A DNA stretch of 64,000 nucleotides. It comes from ZC4RG30 sp035556135. Its GTDB lineage: Bacteria; Pseudomonadota; Gammaproteobacteria; Steroidobacterales; Steroidobacteraceae. Position 1 is the stretch's first letter, and every line of letters starts with the position of its first letter. Below are positions 58,580 through 64,000 of this stretch, piece after piece. The notes beneath the pieces are model-generated. The model did no database searches and was not told the origin of the DNA. It saw nothing but the letters and a program-made list of their open reading frames with translations. The stretch spans positions 992,001 through 1,056,000 of the forward strand of contig DATMFO010000003.1 in assembly GCA_035556135.1 (NCBI GenBank), read 5' to 3'. Position numbers and translations under genes: made by a program.

Positions 58580-59503
58580 GTTTCAGCCAAGCTGAAGCAC
58601 AGATTCGCCCTTCGCCTGGGCACCACCGCCGCATTGCTGCTGACCGTGCCGGCGCTTGCAATGTCGGCGACGCCATCGCTTGACGAAGCGGTGCACGAAA
58701 GCATCCGCCAGGCCTTCTGCCCGAAGCCGGCCGGAGCTGCCGCAGCTGCAGCCACGCCCGCCTCACCGGTGGCGCCGGCACGCGTCTTCGACAACCTCTA
58801 CTTCGTGGGTGACCAGAGCACCTCCGCCTGGGCGCTCACCACGCGCGAGGGCATCATCCTGCTGGACGCAGGCTTCCACCACAATGTGGAAGGCACCATC
58901 GTCGGCGGCATGAAGAAGCTCGGCCTGAAGCCCGAAGACATCCGCTACGTGATCGTCTCGCACGGCCACAACGACCACTTCGGGGGCGCGAAACACCTGC
59001 AGGCAACCTATGGTGCCCGCATCGTGATGTCCGAAGCAGACTGGCAGCACATGGTCACCTGGCCGCAGCGTGGATCGCCCGCGCCATTCCCCGATCGCGA
59101 CGTGGTGGTGAAAGAGGGCGACGAGGTGCGGCTGGGCGAGGCCGTGGTGCGCATCGTCATCACCCCGGGGCACACTCCCGGCACGATCTCGCCGATCTTC
59201 GAGGTGCGGGATGGCACCCGGCGCCACCTCGTCGGCTACTGGGGCGGCGACGGCGCCGGGCACCTCGAACCGGCCGACCTGCGTACCTATGCCGCCGCCG
59301 TGGACCGCTTCATCTCGCTGGAGCCGCGCATCGATGTGCCTCTGAGCAACCACGTCGTCGCGGACGGAACGCTGCTGAAACTGCCCCTGCTTGCCGCCCG
59401 CAAGGCCGGCGAGCCGCATCCCTTCGTCAGGGGCAATGCGGCATTTCGCGCCTGGGCGGGCGTGCTTAAGTCCTGCGCCGAGGATTTCCTTCCCCGAAAT
59501 TGA
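58580..59503 (+). CDS. Subclass B3-like MBL hydrolase, start region damaged
   Basis: About 305 residues are in frame. The zinc set is complete: H-G-H-N-D-H (VIVSHGHNDHFGG), PGHTPGT and PLSNHV, the B3 pattern. VFDNLYFVGDQ, TREGIILLDAGF and VMSEADW show close kinship with the gene at 4484. A signal peptide (LRLGTTAALLLTVPALAMSA) is in frame but no ATG, GTG or TTG opens it; the nearest in-frame start is GTG 58463, inside the upstream gene and giving an Arg-rich tail. An ATG at 58579 is one base out of frame, and a missing A in CCAAG (58587-58591) would repair it. The start is therefore unresolved. Confidence 0.75.
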   Translation, partial: VSAKLKHRFALRLGTTAALLLTVPALAMSATPSLDEAVHESIRQAFCPKPAGAAAAAATPASPVAPARVFDNLYFVGDQSTSAWALTTREGIILLDAGFHHNVEGTIVGGMKKLGLKPEDIRYVIVSHGHNDHFGGAKHLQATYGARIVMSEADWQHMVTWPQRGSPAPFPDRDVVVKEGDEVRLGEAVVRIVITPGHTPGTISPIFEVRDGTRRHLVGYWGGDGAGHLEPADLRTYAAAVDRFISLEPRIDVPLSNHVVADGTLLKLPLLAARKAGEPHPFVRGNAAFRAWAGVLKSCAEDFLPRN

Positions 59504-59651
59504 CGGGGATCGGCCCGCCGCAGCAGTCTGCGCAATGCGAACTGCCGCACCTCGGCCAGCCAGGCGGGGCGGTGAGACATTCCAGGTCTGGACAGCCATG
59601 GGATCAAGTCTTGGCTGGCCGTCAAACCCCTCCCCTAGACTCCGCTCACCC

Positions 59652-59681
59652 TTGGGGGTAGTGGGCGCAATGCCGTATACA
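59652..59681 (+). promoter_or_regulatory. Likely promoter of the esterase operon
   Basis: TTGGGG and TATACA are separated by 18 bp and end 17 bp before the ATG at 59698. No ATTCC-N8-GGAAT box is present here. Confidence 0.4.
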
Positions 59682-59697
59682 TGATGCGGAGCTGGAA

Positions 59698-60621
59698 ATG
59701 AGCCGACCCGGACCGAATCGATTCTGCACGACCGTCTTCGCCGCGCTGCTGTTTGCGGCGGGCGCCGTGTTCGCGGCACAAGGCCCCGGTCCCGGAGCCC
59801 CGCCGGCGCGCGGAGGCCCTTCGGGCGCGCGCGCCGCGGCGCCGCCCCCGCCGGTCACCACGACTCCGCGCAGCAAGGGTGACCAGCAGCGACAGTACGT
59901 CTTCTCGCCCACCGGCCAGACCCTTCCCTACCGCCTCTATGTGCCCACCACATGGAACGGCAAGGACTCCCTGCCAATCCTGCTGTTCCTCCACGGCGCC
60001 GGTGCGAACGAGCGTACCTACCTCGACATGGGTGATGGCCTGCTGCGCAAGCTCGCGGAACAGCATGGCTACATCGTGGTCTCGCCGCTGGGCTTCACCC
60101 CCATGGGGGCGTTCGGCAATCCCATCCGCCTGCCCGCCGTGTTCGGCCAGTCCGCAGAAGCGGCCAGGCAGCGCGCCGCCGTGACGCCGGAGCGCCGCCG
60201 CGAACTGGCGCTCAGCGAGCTGGAAGTCATCACGGTGCTGGAGCTGGTGACGGAGGAATATGGCGCGGACCGTGCGCGCACTTTCCTGGCCGGACATTCC
60301 ATGGGCAGCGGTGGCACCTGGCACCTGGCCGCGCGCTGGCCTGACCGCTGGGCCGCCATCGCACCGATGTCCGGGCCCTTCGTCGACGAAACCACCTATC
60401 CCTTCGAGAGCCTGCGCAAGTTGCCCATCTTCATGAGCGAGGGCACTGGCGCCGAGCCTTCGCTGGTGGGCAGCCGCGCGCTGGACAAGTTCCTCAAGGC
60501 CGGCAAGTTCGATTACGAGTACCTCGAGGTGGACGGCAACCACGGCAGCATGGTGCCGATGGCCTGGCCCAGGGTCTTCGAATTCTTCGACAAGGTGTCG
60601 GCGCGCAAGGCGCAGCCATGA
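59698..60621 (+). CDS. Exported alpha/beta-hydrolase (esterase/PHB-depolymerase type)
   Basis: 307 aa with a signal peptide (ALLFAAGAVFAAQ) followed by about 30 residues of Gly/Pro/Ala-rich linker. The alpha/beta-hydrolase core has LPYRLYVPTTWNG, the oxyanion HGAGANE, the nucleophile elbow GHS-MGS, and a catalytic His in DGNHGSM. This resembles feruloyl-esterase or PHB-depolymerase-like proteins. GGAGC lies upstream of the ATG. The stop overlaps the next start (ATGA), so the pair are coupled. Likely deacylates a plant or polymer ester; substrate unproven. Confidence 0.87.
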   Translation: MSRPGPNRFCTTVFAALLFAAGAVFAAQGPGPGAPPARGGPSGARAAAPPPPVTTTPRSKGDQQRQYVFSPTGQTLPYRLYVPTTWNGKDSLPILLFLHGAGANERTYLDMGDGLLRKLAEQHGYIVVSPLGFTPMGAFGNPIRLPAVFGQSAEAARQRAAVTPERRRELALSELEVITVLELVTEEYGADRARTFLAGHSMGSGGTWHLAARWPDRWAAIAPMSGPFVDETTYPFESLRKLPIFMSEGTGAEPSLVGSRALDKFLKAGKFDYEYLEVDGNHGSMVPMAWPRVFEFFDKVSARKAQP

Positions 60622-61613
60622 AGCCGCTGCACACACTGCTGCCCCTGCTCGCCGCGCTGGCCGCACCGCTCGGCGCGTTTGCCGCCGCCCCGGCGCCGCA
60701 GGAAATCCGTCTCTGGCCGGGCAAGGCCCCTGGCACCGAGAACTGGACGGTGCCCGAGTCGGTCACCACTTCACCCGGCGGAGAACGCACGGTCTCCAAC
60801 GTCAGCGATCCCACGCTCACCGTGTTCCTGCCCGATCCGGCCATCGCCACCGGTACCGCCGTGGTACTGGCGCCTGGCGGAGCGATGCGCGTGCTCGGCA
60901 TCGACGGCAATGGCACGCAGGTTGCGAAGTGGCTCAACGACAAGGGCATCGCCGCCTTCGTGCTGAAATACCGCACGGTGCAGCAGGCGCCCGGTGCGCG
61001 CGGTGCAGGTCCCGGTGGGGCGCCGCGCGCCGGCGGTCCCGGGGCTGGTCCCGGCGCGCCACGCGCTGGCGGACCTGGCGGCGCCGGGGCGCCACCGCCG
61101 CGCCAGGAAATGGAGATCCGGAACGCCAACGCGAATCCCGAGCCGGGTGACGCGGCCCTCGCAGAGGCCGTGCAGATGGCAATCGCCGACGGCCAGGCAG
61201 CGCTGCGACTGATCCGCAAGAACGCGAAGGAATGGAAAGTCGACCCTGCGCGGGTAGGCATCATGGGTTTCTCCGCGGGCGGCGGCGTTGCGGTTGGCAC
61301 GGCGCTGGCGCAGAAGTCCGACGCCTACCCGGACTTCCTGATGACCATGTATGGTCCCTCGCTGGTGGATGTGAACGTGCCGGCGCATGCACCGCCGCTG
61401 TTCATCGCCGTGGGCGCCACGCATTTCAACGTGACCAATGGCTGCCTGGCGCTGTTCGCGGCCTGGAAGGCTGCCGGCAAGCCCGCTGAAATCCATGTCT
61501 ATGACGGAGTGAGTGCCGGATTCAGCCTCGCGAAGCGGGGCCTGCCGGTGGATGGATGGATCGACCGCGCCTACGAGTGGCTCGTGGCGCGGAAACTTAC
61601 GGATCCGAGATAG
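60618..61613 (+). CDS. Exported alpha/beta-hydrolase (BD-FAE/acetylxylan esterase-like)
   Basis: 331 aa with a signal peptide (LAAPLGAFAAAP). EIRLWPGKAPG and APGGAMRVL fit the BD-FAE/acetyl-xylan-esterase group. The nucleophile elbow is GFS-AGGG (GIMGFSAGGGVAVG) and the late D/H region lies near HVYDGVSAGFSL. A 40-residue Gly/Pro/Ala-rich insertion (60991-61107) interrupts the fold. It overlaps the preceding esterase gene by 4 bp and precedes the dihaem gene by 29 bp. Likely removes acyl groups from an oligosaccharide. Confidence 0.86.
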   Translation: MKPLHTLLPLLAALAAPLGAFAAAPAPQEIRLWPGKAPGTENWTVPESVTTSPGGERTVSNVSDPTLTVFLPDPAIATGTAVVLAPGGAMRVLGIDGNGTQVAKWLNDKGIAAFVLKYRTVQQAPGARGAGPGGAPRAGGPGAGPGAPRAGGPGGAGAPPPRQEMEIRNANANPEPGDAALAEAVQMAIADGQAALRLIRKNAKEWKVDPARVGIMGFSAGGGVAVGTALAQKSDAYPDFLMTMYGPSLVDVNVPAHAPPLFIAVGATHFNVTNGCLALFAAWKAAGKPAEIHVYDGVSAGFSLAKRGLPVDGWIDRAYEWLVARKLTDPR

Positions 61614-61642
61614 GGTCCAATCTGGTTTGGGGGATGACTGGA

Positions 61643-63196
61643 ATGCGCATGACGAGGCGTTGGATCGCGCTGGCTGGCCTTTCTGCCGGAGGCGCGTTGC
61701 TGGCCGTGGCAATGGCGGCCGAGCACACCGCCGGGAAATGGTGGAGGCCGGGCTCAGGGCAGCCCCTGCCCGCCTTCGTGGAATATCCGAATGAATTCGG
61801 CCGGATCGGCATCGTCAATTCCGCCGGCCCCATCCAGACCAAGGGCCATCCCTTCTTCGAGCCCATGGGCCCGACCGGCCGCGCCTGCGTGTCCTGTCAC
61901 CAGCCCTCGGATGGCATGTCGCTGTCCGTGGAAAGCGTCCAGGCACAATGGAAGGTCACGGGCGGCAAGGACCCGCTGTTCGCCATGTTCGATGGCGCCA
62001 ACTGCCCCAACCAGAAGCCGGGCGACCCCGCAACGCACTCGCTGCTGCTGACGCGCGGACTGTTCCGCATCGGCCTGCCCTGGCCACCGCGCGATGAGAA
62101 AGGCAAGGAGATCACGCCTGAGTTCACCATCGAGGTGGTGCGCGATCCCACCAACTGCAACTCCGGCCCCGAGTACGGCATCAACGGCACGCGCAAGGAG
62201 ATCTCGGTGTACCGCCGCCCGCGCGCGGCCGCGAACCTGCGCTATGTGGCCTCCTCGCGGTTTGGCTCCTCGGCCTTCATCGGCAAGACCGGCATGCTGG
62301 CCGCGGTGGATCCGGAGACCGGCCGTCCGGTGAACATGAACATGATGGCCGACGCGCGCGAGTCCACGCTGAAGACCCAGGCGCTGTCGGCGGCCCATGG
62401 CCACCTGCAGATGGCCGGGGCGCTGACACCCGCACAACTGCAGCAGATCCAGGATTTCGAGCTGCAGCTGTATGCCGCGCAGTCGTGGTCGACGAAGGGC
62501 GGTTCGCTGAACGAGCCGGATGGTCCTTCCGGCATCGGTCCGCGGGCCATGGAAAAAGGCGAAGACGGCGTGCTCGGCAACAACACCACGCGCTTCGTGT
62601 TCCCGACGGAAAACAAGTGGGCAGACCTTCCCGAAGGCGCGACGCCGGAAGAGAAGGCCCGCAACGCACACCGCGAGTCCATCCAGCGCGGCCATGACGT
62701 GTTCTTCTTCCGCACGTTCTGGATCCGCGATGCCATGCACATCAACACGGTGGGCCTGGGAAATCCCATCAAGCGCACCTGCGCGACCTGCCATGGCATG
62801 CACATGACGGGCATGGACACGGCCAATGGCTGGATGGACGTGGGCACCACCAACAAGCCCTGGGCACTGGAGCCGGCCGAAAGCCCGTGGGCGAAGGAAG
62901 TGCCGCCGTTGCCGCTGTTCAAGATCACCTGCCGCGCGGACCTGCCCCCGCATCCCTTCCTCGGCCGCGTGATCTACACGCAGGATCCGGGTCGCGCACT
63001 GATCTCCGGCAAGTGCGAGGACGTGGGCGCCATCGTGATCCAGCAGTTCCGCGGGCTCGCCGCGCGCGCGCCCTATTTCTCCAATGGCTCTGCCAGCACG
63101 CTGCGCGAGCTGGTGGATTTCTACGATCGCCGCTTCAACATCAAGCTCACCGAGCAGGAGCGCGCGGATCTGGTCAACTTCCTGGGTGCGCTGTAA
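61643..63196 (+). CDS. Dihaem c-type cytochrome (peroxidase-like)
   Basis: 517 aa. The ATG at 61643 is nine bases after GGGGGA; an ATG at 61634 is too close to it. Signal peptide AGGALLAVAMAAEH. Haem sites are C82-V-S-C85-H and C380-A-T-C383-H; the C-terminal SNGSASTLRELVDFYDRRF matches dihaem cytochrome c peroxidase/MauG relatives. It may oxidise a small molecule or protein partner. It is the third gene of the 59698 operon and overlaps the next by 1 bp (TAATG). Confidence 0.87.
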   Translation: MRMTRRWIALAGLSAGGALLAVAMAAEHTAGKWWRPGSGQPLPAFVEYPNEFGRIGIVNSAGPIQTKGHPFFEPMGPTGRACVSCHQPSDGMSLSVESVQAQWKVTGGKDPLFAMFDGANCPNQKPGDPATHSLLLTRGLFRIGLPWPPRDEKGKEITPEFTIEVVRDPTNCNSGPEYGINGTRKEISVYRRPRAAANLRYVASSRFGSSAFIGKTGMLAAVDPETGRPVNMNMMADARESTLKTQALSAAHGHLQMAGALTPAQLQQIQDFELQLYAAQSWSTKGGSLNEPDGPSGIGPRAMEKGEDGVLGNNTTRFVFPTENKWADLPEGATPEEKARNAHRESIQRGHDVFFFRTFWIRDAMHINTVGLGNPIKRTCATCHGMHMTGMDTANGWMDVGTTNKPWALEPAESPWAKEVPPLPLFKITCRADLPPHPFLGRVIYTQDPGRALISGKCEDVGAIVIQQFRGLAARAPYFSNGSASTLRELVDFYDRRFNIKLTEQERADLVNFLGAL

Positions 63197-64000
63197 TGGT
63201 TGTTTCACGTGCAAGGTTCGCGGCTGCCGCGCTGCTGATTCCGGCCTTCCTGCAGGCAGCTCCGGCGCCGGGCACGCGGCTGAGCTTCGTGACCTGCCCC
63301 ATCCTGCGCGACACGCGCTCGGTGCCCTGCTGGCTGGCTGACTTCCGCAACGACCGCTACTTCCTGACCATCCAGACCGACGTGAGCGCCGAGGTGCAGC
63401 CGCCGCTGATGGGCCACCAGGTGCTGGTCGAAGGCGTGGTTTCCGACAAACCCTCCGTCTGCGGCGGCGTCGTGCTCTCGCCGGTGAAGCTCTCCGCCAT
63501 GCCGGAGCTGGATGCGAACTGTCGTGAGGAACTGCCGGCCGAAGACCGCTTCACGGTTGACGCCCCGCGTCCGCCTGGTCCCAGCAGCGGACGCTTCGCG
63601 TTTACCGGGGGCGGTACGCCTGGCGTGCCCCCGCCCGACAACGCGCCGCCCGCGGGTGCACGTGGCGCCGGCCCTGCGCCGGCTCCCGCTGCCGGCGGTG
63701 CACGCGCTGGCGGACCCCGCCAGGGTGGCGCACCGGTCACCGGTCCGCAGAAATTCGACGTCTACTACGACTTCGACAAGGGCGTGTCCTTCCGGCACCC
63801 CTCCTCGCTCGGCACCATCCTCAATGCGGCGCGGCGCAGCGATGCGAAGCGCGCGCGCATCACCGGCGTGCGCGGCGCACACCTGCTCACCGACGGCACG
63901 CTGTTGATGGAATCACCGGAAACCGGCAAGCGGCGCGCCGAAGAACTGGCACACCTGCTGGCCGGAGCCGGGCTCAACCTTCCCGCCGAGGTGACCTGGA
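63196..64000 (+). CDS. Exported OmpA-like protein (C-terminus cut by window edge)
   Basis: 268 codons visible, open at the right edge. Signal peptide ALLIPAFLQAAPAP, then a small Cys-containing domain (FVTCPILRD, CWLADFRND, VCGGVV) and a 55-residue Gly/Pro/Ala-rich linker (63562-63737). The end resembles the OmpA peptidoglycan-binding domain (FDVYYDFDKG, KRARITGVRG, GKRRAEELAHLLAGAGL). The ATG overlaps the preceding stop by 1 bp. It would anchor to the cell wall and may tether the operon's enzymes. Confidence 0.7.
   Translation, partial: MVVSRARFAAAALLIPAFLQAAPAPGTRLSFVTCPILRDTRSVPCWLADFRNDRYFLTIQTDVSAEVQPPLMGHQVLVEGVVSDKPSVCGGVVLSPVKLSAMPELDANCREELPAEDRFTVDAPRPPGPSSGRFAFTGGGTPGVPPPDNAPPAGARGAGPAPAPAAGGARAGGPRQGGAPVTGPQKFDVYYDFDKGVSFRHPSSLGTILNAARRSDAKRARITGVRGAHLLTDGTLLMESPETGKRRAEELAHLLAGAGLNLPAEVTW

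Noticed and set aside
59579..59596. ATTCC in the gap before 59698 as another operator copy
   Set aside because: No GGAAT half-site follows at the right spacing.
1..64000. Mobile element, CRISPR array, tRNA or prophage
   Set aside because: I looked for transposase or integrase motifs, direct repeat arrays and tRNA-like cloverleaf ends and saw none.

Overview
The window is high-GC bacterial DNA that is almost fully coding. The longest gap without a gene is about 250 bp (9315-9564), so no stretch exceeds 300 bp. TonB-dependent receptors, lipoproteins, Tat substrates, a FecI/FecR pair and c-type cytochromes mark a Gram-negative. The family mix (DUF6152, DUF3237, SnoaL-like lipoproteins, MHS transporter, a TrhO-RluA fusion) suggests a gammaproteobacterium of the Steroidobacter/Xanthomonad kind; this is inference, since no rRNA, tRNA or marker gene is present. 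I saw no CRISPR array, insertion sequence, integrase or tRNA. Most gene products are exported to the periplasm or outer membrane.

Layout. 1-1985 (-): PQQ dehydrogenase with a built-in haem c, cut by the left edge. 2183-4459 (+): exported bicupin and a Tat-exported enolase-superfamily dehydratase. 4484-8689 (-): DUF6152 fusion, two DUF3237 proteins, a lipoprotein and a B3-type metallo-beta-lactamase-fold enzyme, with a third DUF3237 gene divergent at 8757. 9565-15996 (+): TonB receptor, NHL propeller, MHS transporter, ACMSD-like amidohydrolase. 16069-19047 (+): TolB-like propeller and an MBL-fold enzyme. 19025-19747 (-): TetR regulator. 19876-23604 (+): DUF6152-associated protein, DUF6152, exported FAH-family enzyme, MFS transporter. 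23608-30250: mostly housekeeping or stress-type genes (MBL lipoprotein, flavin reductase, GFA, TrhO-RluA fusion, PhyH, VOC, a small exported protein, AHSA1/ArsR). 30342-36632: haem c/propeller lipoprotein, SnoaL/NTF2 proteins, OM barrel, Ca/Na antiporter. 36737-39589 (-): TonB receptor. 39769-49858 (-): a FecI-FecR-STN/TonB receptor-DUF1592-DUF1552-ankyrin array, with a sulfatase upstream. 51679-54953 (+): extradiol dioxygenase and a hybrid histidine kinase broken by an in-frame TAG. 54962-59503: exported unknown protein, spermidine-synthase-like membrane protein and a second B3 MBL with a damaged start. 59698-64000 (+): two exported alpha/beta hydrolases, a dihaem protein and an OmpA-like protein cut by the right edge.

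The most distinctive signal is a repeated 18-bp palindrome, ATTCC-N8-GGAAT. It is found only in promoter regions: two copies before the TonB receptor at 9565, and one each before 16069, 19876 and 29062. Three of these overlap good -10 elements. One lies in the divergent promoter region of the TetR gene. I read this as a previously unlabelled local regulon in which one TetR repressor controls outer-membrane uptake, two inner-membrane transporters and a set of periplasmic hydrolase, decarboxylase and C-C-hydrolase enzymes. The substrate may be an aromatic, lactone or diketo-type natural product, but that part is inference.
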